A stretch of 64,000 nt of DNA, taken from positions 62,001-126,000 of the forward strand of contig NZ_BAAAMN010000016.1 in NCBI RefSeq assembly GCF_039529295.1, given 5' to 3'. Shown one piece after another: positions 53,074 through 61,567 of this stretch (position 1 is its first letter; each line of letters starts with the position of its first letter). Source of the stretch: Yaniella flava. Its GTDB lineage: Bacteria; Actinomycetota; Actinomycetes; Actinomycetales; Micrococcaceae. Position numbers and translations under genes: made by a program. The notes beneath the pieces were generated by a model. The model was not told the DNA's origin. It did not search any database and worked only from the letters and a program-made list of their open reading frames with translations.

Positions 53074-54921
53074 ATGGTTGAAAACGCCGCCTCTGATCTG
53101 GCTGCACAGGTCGAGGACACCGCACCCACCAATTACGCACCGTTATTGAATTGGGTCAAAGAAACAGCGGAGCTAACCCAACCGGACTCGGTCTATTGGG
53201 TGAACGGTTCGCAGGAAGAATACGATCGCATCGCCCAAGAAATGGTTGACGCCGGTTCGTTGGTTCGTCTCACGGACCCCCAGTTTCCAAATTCTTATGC
53301 GGCCTTCTCTGATCCCGCTGATGTTGCGCGCGTAGAGTCGCGGACGTTTATCTGTTCCGAAAAAGAAGAAGACGCTGGTTTTACGAACAACTGGAAAGAC
53401 CCAGCAGAAATGAAAGGCATCCTCAACGATGCCTTCGACGGTGCGATGCGCGGACGTACCATGTACGTCGTGCCATTCGTGATGGGCCCACTGGACGCCA
53501 AAGATCCTAAATATGGTGTTGAGATTACCGACAGCCCCTATGTTGTTTTGTCGATGCGCGTCATGGCTCGGATTGGCACCGACGTGCTTGAGAAGATCGC
53601 CGATACCGAAGCCTTCTTCGTGCCGGCTCTTCACTCTGTTGGGGCACCGCTGGCAGAGGGTCAAGAAGATGTTCCGTGGCCATCGAACGATACCAAGTGG
53701 ATCGTGCACTTCCCAGAAGAGCGATCGATCGTCTCCTATGGTTCCGGCTACGGCGGTAACGCGCTGCTGGGCAAAAAGGCCTACTCACTGCGCATCGCCT
53801 CGGCTATGGCGCGTGACGAGGGCTGGATGGCAGAGCATATGCTGATCCTGAAACTCACCAGCCCCGAGAACAAGTCCTACACCATCACGGGGGCATTCCC
53901 TTCGGCAACGGGTAAGACGAACCTGGCACTCATTGATCCAACGCTGGAAGGCTGGATGGCCGAGACACTCGGTGACGATATCGCCTGGATTACCCCCGAT
54001 GATGAGAATAACCTGCGCGTCGTCAACCCTGAATACGGGTTCTTCGGCGTTGCACCGGGCACCGGCTGGCACACTAACCCCAACGCGATGCGCGCCATCG
54101 CCAAAGGCAACAACATTTTCACCAACGTCGCACTGACTCCAGAAGGTGGCGTGTGGTGGGAAGGCATGACCGACGAAAAACCCGCCAAACTCACTGACTG
54201 GTTGGGTAACGAGTGGACACCGGAATCTAGTACCCCGGCAGCCCACCCGAACTCACGGTTCTGCACCCCCATCGACCAGACCGATATGCTCGCCGATGAG
54301 TACTTCAACCCAGAAGGCATCAAACTCGACGCGGTGCTCTTCGGTGGTCGTCGCGACAATGCCATCCCACTGGTGACTGAAGCTCGCTCCTGGCAGGATG
54401 GCGTGTTCAAGGGCGCGACACTGTCCTCGGCGCGCACCGCGGCAGCGGAAGGCAAAGTCGGCGAGGTGCGTCGCGACCCCATGGCCATGCTGCCATTCAT
54501 GGGCTACGCAGCCGGCGACTACGTCCAAAACTGGTTGGATATGGAAGACAGAATCGGCAGCGAAAACATGCCGCAGATCTTTTTGGTCAACTGGTTCCGC
54601 CGCAATGACGCAGGCAAGATCTCCTGGCCAGGATTCGGGGAAAACTCCCGCGTTTTGAAATGGGTCGTGCAACGTCTGGAAGGCAACGGAGCCGGTGTGG
54701 ATACCCCAATCGGTATCGTACCCACCGAGGATGCGCTCGATCTGACCGGGCTAGACATCTCCGAAGAGAACCTCATCAACTCGATCTCTTTCGAAGCCGA
54801 AGAATGGCACGACGAGATCCCGATGATCGAAGAATGGTTCGAAAAATTCGGTGACAAACTGCCGCAGGCCATGACTGACGAACTCGAAAACCTCAAAGCT
54901 CGTCTTGGTCTAGACAGCTAA
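53074..54921 (+). CDS. pckG: Phosphoenolpyruvate carboxykinase (GTP)
   Basis: Converts oxaloacetate and GTP to PEP, CO2 and GDP for gluconeogenesis. The 615-residue protein is full length for the GTP class: YVVPFVMGPL, the metal-binding segment FPEERSIVSYGSGYGGNALLGKK and the kinase loop FPSATGKTNLAL (275-286). The kinase-1a loop in characterised GTP PEPCKs is normally PSACGKT with a hyper-reactive Cys; Thr279 replaces it here. AAAAAGGA lies 6 nt before the ATG. It provides the exit from the TCA cycle needed for acetate or propionate growth. Confidence 0.96.
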   Translation: MVENAASDLAAQVEDTAPTNYAPLLNWVKETAELTQPDSVYWVNGSQEEYDRIAQEMVDAGSLVRLTDPQFPNSYAAFSDPADVARVESRTFICSEKEEDAGFTNNWKDPAEMKGILNDAFDGAMRGRTMYVVPFVMGPLDAKDPKYGVEITDSPYVVLSMRVMARIGTDVLEKIADTEAFFVPALHSVGAPLAEGQEDVPWPSNDTKWIVHFPEERSIVSYGSGYGGNALLGKKAYSLRIASAMARDEGWMAEHMLILKLTSPENKSYTITGAFPSATGKTNLALIDPTLEGWMAETLGDDIAWITPDDENNLRVVNPEYGFFGVAPGTGWHTNPNAMRAIAKGNNIFTNVALTPEGGVWWEGMTDEKPAKLTDWLGNEWTPESSTPAAHPNSRFCTPIDQTDMLADEYFNPEGIKLDAVLFGGRRDNAIPLVTEARSWQDGVFKGATLSSARTAAAEGKVGEVRRDPMAMLPFMGYAAGDYVQNWLDMEDRIGSENMPQIFLVNWFRRNDAGKISWPGFGENSRVLKWVVQRLEGNGAGVDTPIGIVPTEDALDLTGLDISEENLINSISFEAEEWHDEIPMIEEWFEKFGDKLPQAMTDELENLKARLGLDS

Positions 54922-54934
54922 GTTTTCCACAATA

Positions 54935-54970
54935 AGTCAACCGGGTCTGCATTAGCGGGCCCGGTTGACT
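54935..54970 (+). terminator. pckG terminator hairpin overlapping recQ promoter
   Basis: AGTCAACCGGG (54935-54945) pairs with CCCGGTTGACT (54960-54970). No T tract follows. The last T of the stem is the first base of TAGGTT, the -10 of the next gene, so terminator and promoter overlap. Confidence 0.6.
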
Positions 54971-54982
54971 AGGTTAACGGGT

Positions 54983-57055
54983 ATGGCATTACGCGACGAA
55001 GCAACTCAGGTCCTGTCCGAACTCGTGGGCAAATCCGCACAATTCCACGAGGGACAGTTCGAAGCCATCGAGGCAATCGTGGATCAACGCCGACGGGGGC
55101 TCGTCGTTCAACGTACCGGTTGGGGAAAATCCGCGGTCTACTTCGTGTCCACAGCACTGCTTCGTCGACGTGGGGCAGGCCCCACCCTGATCATCTCACC
55201 TCTTTTGGCGCTGATGGCCGATCAGATTGCCGCAGCACAACGAGCCGGGATCGTCGCCGAATCGATCAACTCCACCAATGCCACATCCTGGGGCGTCATT
55301 GCCGAACAACTGGCGCGCGACGAAATCGACGTCCTGCTCATCTCCCCGGAACGACTCAATAACCCGATGTTCCGCGAAACCCAACTGCCCGACCTGATCG
55401 ACCGGCTCGGCATGATGGTGATCGATGAAGCCCACTGCATTTCGGACTGGGGCCACGATTTCCGCCCCGACTATCGACGCATCGGTACAGTCATCAACGA
55501 GCTCCCCAACACCCCGATCCTGGCGACGACGGCCACCGCAAACCAACGCGTCGTCGATGACGTGTTAGAACAACTCGGGGACAACGTCTTCCTCACCCGT
55601 GGGCCCCTGGCGCGATCCTCACTGCGACTTAGCGTCCTACCTACCGCCGATTCACCAACGCGCATCGGATGGCTGATCGATCACCTCGAGCAGTTTGAAT
55701 CGTCGGGGATAATTTATACACTCACCGTTGCGGCCGCACAGGATATTGCCCAGGCCCTGCAGACTGCCGGGCATAACGTGGCTGCCTACACCGGAGCCAC
55801 CGCACCGGAAGAGCGCACCGAATTAGAACAGGCGCTCAAAGACAATCGGGTCAAAGCCCTGGTCGCCACCTCGGCGCTGGGGATGGGCTTCGACAAACCG
55901 GATCTGGGATTCGTCGTACACTTCGGGGCGCCATCATCGCCGGTGTCGTACTATCAACACATCGGACGTGCCGGACGTGGCACCCAAGACGCTCAAGCCG
56001 TGTTGTTGCCGGGAGTTGAGGATCAACGGATCTGGGAGTTCTTTGCCACCGCATCGATGCCAGATGAATCCACCGCACACGCCGTCCTGCAAGCCGCGAG
56101 CAGTCCGATATCGGTTCCCGCACTGTCGGCTCGGGTGGATCTTTCGCCCTCGAGACTAGAGCTCCTTCTGAAAATCTTAGCCGTCGATGATGCCATGGTG
56201 CGGGTCAAAGGCGGGTGGCAGACCACCGGGACCCCGTGGCAGTACGACGCGGCCCGGTATGAGCACGTCGCAGCCCAACGCGTGGCCGAACAAAACCTCA
56301 TGTTGGACTATCAACAGACCCCGGTGTGTCGAATGCGGTTTCTCTCGGAAACCCTGGATGACCCCTATGCTCAGGATTGCGGCCGGTGCGACAACTGCGT
56401 CGGGCCGTGGCTGACACTCGCCATATCCAATGACGCTCGTGGCCATGCCCAGCGGGTGCTGTCGCGTCCGGGCGTCGAGATCGCTCCGCGGCGGATGTGG
56501 CCCACCGGTCTGGACAATTTGGGGATCAAACTCAAGGGCAAGATCACACTCCAGCATGAACCCGGGCGTGCGCTCGCACGGCTCACCGATCTCGGTTGGG
56601 GCCCGACGCTGCGCCAGCTGATGGACTCGGAAACGCCCGATGTACCGGTCTCGCAGCACATCGTGAAAGCCATCGTCGAGGTCTTAGCGGACTGGGACTG
56701 GGCGCAACGACCCATCGCTGTGGTCTCGATGCCGTCACCGAATCGACCGCAACTGGTGGGATCACTGGCGCACGAGATCGCAAAAGTCGGCCAGATGCCC
56801 TATCTCGGTGAACTCCAGTGGCTCGGAGAAGTGGGCACACCTGCGGCGAACAGTGCCTTCCGACTGGCCCAGGTATATGAGCGCTATGCTGTGTCGGACC
56901 ACGTGCGGCAGGCCCTGGCCTCCGCACCACAGGAAGGTCCCGTGTTGCTAGTCGATGATTTTGCCTCGACGCGGTGGTCACTCACCGTCGCCACGATGAC
57001 CCTTCGTGAAGCCGGCGCCCACGGCGTGCTGCCGCTGACCCTGGGAACCGCTTAA
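54983..57055 (+). CDS. RecQ-like DNA helicase with C-terminal phosphoribosyltransferase domain
   Basis: A 690-residue SF2 helicase with Walker A RTGWGKS (44-50), DEAH (148-151) in VIDEAHCISDWGHDFRPDYR, and motif VI QHIGRAGRG. A RecQ-type zinc cluster CRMRF...CGRCDNC follows (about 445-470). The C-terminal 150 residues resemble a phosphoribosyltransferase: VLADWDWAQRPIAVVSMPSP and the PRPP-loop-like VLLVDDFASTRWSLTVA. This helicase-PRTase fusion is known in actinobacteria; the PRTase role is unclear. No HRDC domain. TAGGTT lies 7 nt before the ATG (leaderless). It overlaps manB at the 3' end by 4 nt. Confidence 0.9.
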   Translation: MALRDEATQVLSELVGKSAQFHEGQFEAIEAIVDQRRRGLVVQRTGWGKSAVYFVSTALLRRRGAGPTLIISPLLALMADQIAAAQRAGIVAESINSTNATSWGVIAEQLARDEIDVLLISPERLNNPMFRETQLPDLIDRLGMMVIDEAHCISDWGHDFRPDYRRIGTVINELPNTPILATTATANQRVVDDVLEQLGDNVFLTRGPLARSSLRLSVLPTADSPTRIGWLIDHLEQFESSGIIYTLTVAAAQDIAQALQTAGHNVAAYTGATAPEERTELEQALKDNRVKALVATSALGMGFDKPDLGFVVHFGAPSSPVSYYQHIGRAGRGTQDAQAVLLPGVEDQRIWEFFATASMPDESTAHAVLQAASSPISVPALSARVDLSPSRLELLLKILAVDDAMVRVKGGWQTTGTPWQYDAARYEHVAAQRVAEQNLMLDYQQTPVCRMRFLSETLDDPYAQDCGRCDNCVGPWLTLAISNDARGHAQRVLSRPGVEIAPRRMWPTGLDNLGIKLKGKITLQHEPGRALARLTDLGWGPTLRQLMDSETPDVPVSQHIVKAIVEVLADWDWAQRPIAVVSMPSPNRPQLVGSLAHEIAKVGQMPYLGELQWLGEVGTPAANSAFRLAQVYERYAVSDHVRQALASAPQEGPVLLVDDFASTRWSLTVATMTLREAGAHGVLPLTLGTA

Positions 57056-58470
57056 GCCCGAATAATGCCGAGGACGCTATCGCGCAGCCACACCATCGTG
57101 GGTTCATCTGGTGCCTCGGCGTTAAAGCGAAGCAGTGGTTCGGTGTTTGATGGGCGAATGTTGAACCACCAGGAGCCATCCGTTGCTCGTACGGTGGTGC
57201 CGTCCATCGTTGAAATGTGCGTTTCCACGCCGGGATCAAATTCGGCCAGAACCCGTGCGACCGTCGCAGCTTGATCCTCGACCTGCGAATTGATCTCACC
57301 CGAGGCAACATACGGGGTGTACGCGGCAGCCAGGGTTGACGCCGACTCGTCGGTTGCCCCCAGCATAGCCAGCACGTGCATCGCCGCGAGCATCCCGGTG
57401 TCGGCGTTGAAGAAGTCCCGGAAATAATAGTGTGCCGAATGTTCGCCACCAAACACCGCAGAATGTTCAGCCATGTAGGCCTTGATAAACGAGTGTCCGA
57501 CGCGGGTCTCGATGGCCCGGCCACCGGCGGCTTCGACGGATTCCGGCACCACTTTGGACGTGATGAGGTTATAAATGATGACGGGTGTGGTTTCCCCGGC
57601 CTTTTTGGCACGGGCAATCTCGCGGATGGCGACCATCGCGGTAATGGCTGAAGGTGTCACTGACGCGCCACGTTCATCAACCACAAAGCACCGATCGGCG
57701 TCGCCGTCGAACGCGAGGCCAATATCGGCACTGTGGGCGCGCACAGCGGCCTGCAAATCCACCAGGTTGGCCGGTTCAATCGGGTTGGCCGGGTGATTTG
57801 GGAATGTGCCGTCCAGCTCAAAGTACAGCGGGATAATCTCTAGGGGCAAGGCCTCTAACACCTCGCCCCCGAGCACCGCCGGGGTGGTGTAACCGGCCAT
57901 TCCATTGCCGGCATCCACAACCACTTTCAGCGGGCGAATGGCCGATAGATCCACCAGTGAGCGCAAGTATTGAGCGTAAGCTTTCAACGTATCGCGCTGT
58001 GTCACCTCACCTGTACGCTCGCGTGACTCGAGAAAACCGGCGTCCAAATATCCTTGGGCCAAACGTTGAATGTCCGCCAGCCCGGTGTCGGAGGAAATGG
58101 GCGCTGCGGCGGCACGGGTCATCTTCATACCGTTGTACCCGGCCGGATTGTGTGACGCTGTGAAGACGACGCCCGGAGCATCCAGGACACCGGAGGCGTG
58201 ATACAACATGTCCGTGGAGATCAATCCCAACTGTTCCACATCGGCTCCGGCTGCGACTGCACCGCGGGTGAATGCCGCAACGTAGTCTTCCGAGGACGGG
58301 CGCATATCCCCGCCAACCAGCACGCGCGTCGCGTCGGTCACTTCAACGAAAGCGAAGCCCACCGCGAGGGCCGCATCCGCATTCAACGTTTGGTCTTCGA
58401 TACCTCGAACATCATAGGCTTTGAAACTGTCGGCTAAATCTATACTGGGTTGATGAAACTCAATCTTCAC
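57052..58470 (-). CDS. manB: Phosphomannomutase/phosphoglucomutase
   Basis: Interconverts hexose 1- and 6-phosphates, feeding GDP-mannose and cell-wall glycan synthesis. The 472-residue alpha-D-phosphohexomutase has FTASHNPAGYNGMK (phosphoserine Ser106), the Mg loop AFDGDADRC, sugar loop GGEHSAHYYF and the phosphate loop RPSNTEPLLR near the C terminus. The start is the GTG at 58470 giving VKIEFHQPSIDLADSFKAYDVRG; TAGACT lies 8 nt upstream. In-frame extensions run into the adjacent MFS gene and are rejected. Confidence 0.92.
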   Translation of the reverse strand: MKIEFHQPSIDLADSFKAYDVRGIEDQTLNADAALAVGFAFVEVTDATRVLVGGDMRPSSEDYVAAFTRGAVAAGADVEQLGLISTDMLYHASGVLDAPGVVFTASHNPAGYNGMKMTRAAAAPISSDTGLADIQRLAQGYLDAGFLESRERTGEVTQRDTLKAYAQYLRSLVDLSAIRPLKVVVDAGNGMAGYTTPAVLGGEVLEALPLEIIPLYFELDGTFPNHPANPIEPANLVDLQAAVRAHSADIGLAFDGDADRCFVVDERGASVTPSAITAMVAIREIARAKKAGETTPVIIYNLITSKVVPESVEAAGGRAIETRVGHSFIKAYMAEHSAVFGGEHSAHYYFRDFFNADTGMLAAMHVLAMLGATDESASTLAAAYTPYVASGEINSQVEDQAATVARVLAEFDPGVETHISTMDGTTVRATDGSWWFNIRPSNTEPLLRFNAEAPDEPTMVWLRDSVLGIIRA

Positions 58471-58517
58471 AGTTTCAGAGTCTAGCCCCAAACCCCACAC
58501 AGCGACGAAAGGCGACC

Positions 58518-59783
58518 ATGCACCCGCCCGTGACCCCCGACCCACAGACCGGGCACATCTGGTTGGGGCACCCACCCAAAACCGCGGGGTTCCGTCGTCT
58601 ACTGGCCGGGTTATTTTTCGCAGGGGTCGCGACATTCGCGCAGTTATATTCGCCACAGGGTCTGCTGCCACTCATCGCAGCAGACCTCGAGACCACCGCA
58701 GACCAAGCCGCCCTGCTCGTGTCAGCCTCGACAATTGGACTGGCAGCGGCCGTGATCCCGTGGTCGTTTGTGGGGGATCGTCTCGGTCGGAAACCCGCAA
58801 TGACCATCTCCATTGTTGCCGCCTGTCTCTTCGGCATCGGCGCGACCTTAGCGCCGAGTTTTGGGGCCATCCTGGCGTTTCGTGTGCTAGAAGGTGTTGC
58901 ACTGGGTGGTGTGCCAGCCTTAGCCATGGCCTATCTCAATGAAGAGGTTCACCCGGCTTCAGCCGGTCAGACGGCCGGCACCTTCATCGCGGGAACCGTC
59001 ATCGGTGGACTGATCGGTCGCATCATCGCCGCACCCATCGGGGAGTGGTATCACTGGCGCATCGGCATGGCTGTCGTGCTTGCGCTTGCCGTCGCATCGG
59101 CGATTTGTTTTCTGTTGTTGACCCCGGTGGCTCGGAAATTTACCCCGACGACGACGTCGCTGCGCAGGGCTGTCGCATCGATCACCACCAACCTGCGCTC
59201 GCCGGTGCTCAACGTGATGTATTTGCAGGGGATGCTGCTGATGGGTGGTTTCGTTGCGGTGTACAACTTCTTAGGCTTCCACCTGCTCGACGAATTCAGC
59301 CTGCCGGTCTCCGTGGTATCACTGGTGTTCTTGGCGTATCTGATGGGGACCGTCACGTCGCCGTGGGCGGGACGCATGGCGACGAAATACCGGCCGTCCC
59401 AAGTGCTCATGGTGTTGACCATCACGATGATTGCCGGCGTGCTGCTCACACTCGTCCCAAACATTTGGGTCCTGTTCTTTGGGCTCCTGGTATTTACCGG
59501 GGCGTTTTTTGGTGCGCATTCGGTGGCCTCGGGGTGGGCCGGCGCCGCAGCTGAGGGTGGCCGGGCGCAATCGACGTCGTTATATAACCTCTATTATTAC
59601 GCGGGATCTTCGCTGTTCGGCTGGCTTGGTGGCATTTTTCTCACCGGTTACGGTTGGCTTGGAACCGTGCTCATGACGGCGGGTTTGGCCAGCGTCGCGT
59701 TGGTTGCAACGGCGCTGTTATATGTTTTTGTTGTCCAACCGCGAATTAAAGCCGCCCAACAGCAGAACGCGTCACAGCCGTGA
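58518..59783 (+). CDS. MFS transporter (YnfM-like efflux type)
   Basis: A 421-residue twelve-helix major facilitator: FATFAQLYSPQGLLPLIAADL, GDRLGRKPAMTISIVAACLFGIG (the motif A loop GDRLGRKP) and RVLEGVALGGVPALAMAYLNEEV. It resembles YnfM-type putative efflux transporters; substrate unknown. GAAAGG precedes the ATG. Divergent from manB with a 47-bp gap. Confidence 0.85.
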   Translation: MHPPVTPDPQTGHIWLGHPPKTAGFRRLLAGLFFAGVATFAQLYSPQGLLPLIAADLETTADQAALLVSASTIGLAAAVIPWSFVGDRLGRKPAMTISIVAACLFGIGATLAPSFGAILAFRVLEGVALGGVPALAMAYLNEEVHPASAGQTAGTFIAGTVIGGLIGRIIAAPIGEWYHWRIGMAVVLALAVASAICFLLLTPVARKFTPTTTSLRRAVASITTNLRSPVLNVMYLQGMLLMGGFVAVYNFLGFHLLDEFSLPVSVVSLVFLAYLMGTVTSPWAGRMATKYRPSQVLMVLTITMIAGVLLTLVPNIWVLFFGLLVFTGAFFGAHSVASGWAGAAAEGGRAQSTSLYNLYYYAGSSLFGWLGGIFLTGYGWLGTVLMTAGLASVALVATALLYVFVVQPRIKAAQQQNASQP

Positions 59784-59807
59784 CCACTTGACAGTACAAT
59801 GGGCTGC

Positions 59808-60524
59808 ATGGAATTCATTATCCCTCTGCTGCTGCTTGCGGTGTCAGGTTTAGTCGTCTGGGGCTTCATTGCCTTCTTGGGCAAGTCGACCGGTACGAAT
59901 AACGCCGACGCAACCGCGGGTGCCCGGGGCAAACCGGCACTGTTTGACCGCATGTCTGAAGACGGTGCGGTAGCTGCTGCCAACCGGCTCGACGAAGACA
60001 CCCATACCAAGGTGTACCGCTATCTTGCTGTGGGCCAGTTGGCGCAGGCGGCCGAGGTGTATCACAAGGCGACCGGTGTGGGTCGTATCGAAGCATTCGT
60101 CGATGTGCAAGCGCTCTATCAGTTCCCACAGGAGCACGGCGATGAAGCGCAGGAAAACAGCGATGACGCGCCGCTGGAGGATGTGGCGGGTTCTGATCCG
60201 TTTATTCCCGCCGGTCATGATGCGGAACAAGAAGTGACCGATCTGACCGTGCCTGCTGAATGGCTCGAACAGGTGGAAGATACACCACAGCCACAGCAGT
60301 TTGAGGTGCAGATTAGTCGCGAATCGGAAACCATTACGATGTCATCCGACGATCTTCCACCGTGGATCCGGGATCAAATCGAAGCGATGGTCCGTGATGA
60401 GCGTCTTGATGATGCAGCGGAAACACTCACGGAGCACACGGTGTTGGAGCAGCATGAGGCACAGGATCTGATTAAGATTATTGCGCAGCAAATCCACACC
60501 ACGGATGATGACGGCAAAGAATAA
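59808..60524 (+). CDS. Single-pass membrane protein of unknown function
   Basis: A 238-residue protein: N-terminal membrane helix (FIIPLLLLAVSGLVVWGFIAFLG), a soluble part with two similar helical segments, AAANRLDEDTHTKVYRYLAVGQLAQAAEVYHKATGVGRIEAFVDVQALY and IRDQIEAMVRDERLDDAAETLTEHTVLEQHEAQDLI, separated by an acidic linker. No family is recognised. TACAAT (59795-59800) plus 7 nt selects ATG 59808 over ATG 59799. A strong terminator follows. Confidence 0.7.
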   Translation: MEFIIPLLLLAVSGLVVWGFIAFLGKSTGTNNADATAGARGKPALFDRMSEDGAVAAANRLDEDTHTKVYRYLAVGQLAQAAEVYHKATGVGRIEAFVDVQALYQFPQEHGDEAQENSDDAPLEDVAGSDPFIPAGHDAEQEVTDLTVPAEWLEQVEDTPQPQQFEVQISRESETITMSSDDLPPWIRDQIEAMVRDERLDDAAETLTEHTVLEQHEAQDLIKIIAQQIHTTDDDGKE

Positions 60525-60532
60525 GACATAAT

Positions 60533-60564
60533 AAAAGCGCCCCGGGTTTCCGGGGAGCTTTTTT
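60533..60564. terminator. Bidirectional intrinsic terminator
   Basis: AAAAGC-GCCCCGG-gttt-CCGGGG-A-GCTTTTTT hairpin between convergent genes; A and T runs on both flanks allow it to end both transcripts. Confidence 0.9.
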
Positions 60565-60571
60565 CATGGGC

Positions 60572-60886
60572 TTAGACGTCGTCTTCGGCGGCGGGGCCAC
60601 CTTCGCCTTCCCAACGATCAATTTGTTTGGCTTTTGAACCGGAGTATTTGAGGCGAACACCGTAGCCACCAGCCTGGGAATCCGGTAGGAACAAGGCGCC
60701 GTGTTCGATTAGTACGGCGCGGATGGCATCTTGTTGTTCATCCGGCAGACCCAGGATGCCGCGTTCAAATTTTCTGATATCTTCGCGCTCGATACCGGTC
60801 TCGTCGGCGATGTACCAGGTGGAAATTCCCACCAGTGCCCGACCAGCGCGTGCAAGGTTGGAATTGAATACGTCTTCGGTCGTCAT
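60572..60886 (-). CDS. Small helix-turn-helix-like protein
   Basis: A 104-residue protein. The N-terminal part (about 8-60) resembles a short XRE-like helix-turn-helix: LARAGRALVGISTWYIADETGIEREDIRKFERGILGLPDEQQ, in which a DNA-contact helix would be IEREDIRKFERG. The C-terminal part (AGGYGVRLKYSGSKAKQIDRW) is unfamiliar. ATG at 60886 has AGAGGGG 5 nt upstream; a longer frame to 61006 adds unrelated sequence. The regulator's targets are unknown. Confidence 0.65.
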   Translation of the reverse strand: MTTEDVFNSNLARAGRALVGISTWYIADETGIEREDIRKFERGILGLPDEQQDAIRAVLIEHGALFLPDSQAGGYGVRLKYSGSKAKQIDRWEGEGGPAAEDDV

Positions 60887-61239
60887 AAAATACCCCTCTA
60901 CTGATTTTGACCACAGGCTATATCTCAGTTTCGCCCGCCTCACGCGGCTTGTGCAAGTCTTGGTCCACCGTGGTTCACTACGCTGGTTGCGATGTATACA
61001 GGGCACAAAAGCGCACGTTTATGAAGTCGGAGCTGATCGTGCGCGACTGCTACTCGACCAAGCCTTGAGCAGTATTGGACCGGGCCGAAAGGCTACGCAC
61101 AGCCGTTCAGGAATATCAGCTTCCAGGAGGCGGGGAACCCTCCGCGATTGTCTTGCCCGAAGGCGTTGTGAGGCGATTGATCAAAGGCGGTCCAGGCAGC
61201 TACTGGTCCAGCTGCTCATGCAGTCTCGGGACCTACAGT
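60887..61239. other. 353-bp gap without a recognised gene
   Basis: Lies between the small helix-turn-helix gene and the terminator of tRNA-Ser(GCT). Reading frames in it show no family resemblance and no convincing start. A TGTATACA at 60993-61000 repeats the core of the prp operator but lacks the extended palindrome of the other copies, so it may be chance. Confidence 0.4.
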
Positions 61240-61275
61240 AAAGCCCCGGAAACGTTGCGTCGTTTCCGGGACTTT
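61240..61275 (-). terminator. Terminator downstream of tRNA-Ser(GCT)
   Basis: CCCGGAAACG (61245-61254) pairs with CGTTTCCGGG (61261-61270) around a 6-nt loop, flanked by AAAG and CTTT, 6 nt beyond the tRNA 3' end on the minus strand. Confidence 0.85.
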
Positions 61276-61280
61276 CGCTG

Positions 61281-61369
61281 CGGAGGCGGGGGGATTCGAA
61301 CCCCCGGTCCGCTTTTAAACAGACCCTTCATTAGCAGTGAAGTCCAATCGGCCTCTCTGGCACGCCTCC
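61281..61369 (-). tRNA. tRNA-Ser(GCT)
   Basis: Class II tRNA of 89 nt: acceptor GGAGGCG/CGCCTCC, discriminator G (61281), anticodon stem CTTCA/TGAAG with loop CTGCTAA (anticodon GCT, reads AGC/AGU), long variable arm, T arm CGGGGGTTCGAATCCCCCC. CCA is not encoded. Confidence 0.94.
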
Positions 61370-61513
61370 TGAGCATTGGACACGCGAGCGTGACCAAATA
61401 ACCCTTTTACCATATCGGACGGAACGGGATTCGGCAAAACGATGACTTGCCTTGCGGTACAGCGCCACCCGACTTTGTGCCGCACTTCACAAGCAGCTAA
61501 GGTGTGACTCACC

Positions 61514-61527
61514 GAATGTATACATTC
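61514..61527 (+). promoter_or_regulatory. prpE operator (TGTATACA palindrome)
   Basis: GAATGTATACATTC is a perfect 14-bp palindrome 41 nt before the prpE ATG. It contains TACATT (61521-61526), a plausible -10, so binding would block transcription. The core matches the two operators at the gntR-prpDBC promoter. Confidence 0.65.
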
Positions 61528-61567
61528 TTGGCCGTAAGTCAGTACTCCGGTTTTTCGAAGGAGCATC

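Noticed and set aside
60993..61000. TGTATACA as a third prp-type operator
   Set aside because: Only the 8-bp core matches, without extended symmetry, and no prp gene starts nearby; one such 8-mer per about 65 kb is expected by chance.
60887..61239. A small gene or tRNA-linked integration remnant in the gap
   Set aside because: Reading frames show no start context or family likeness, and no repeat of the tRNA-Ser 3' end was found.
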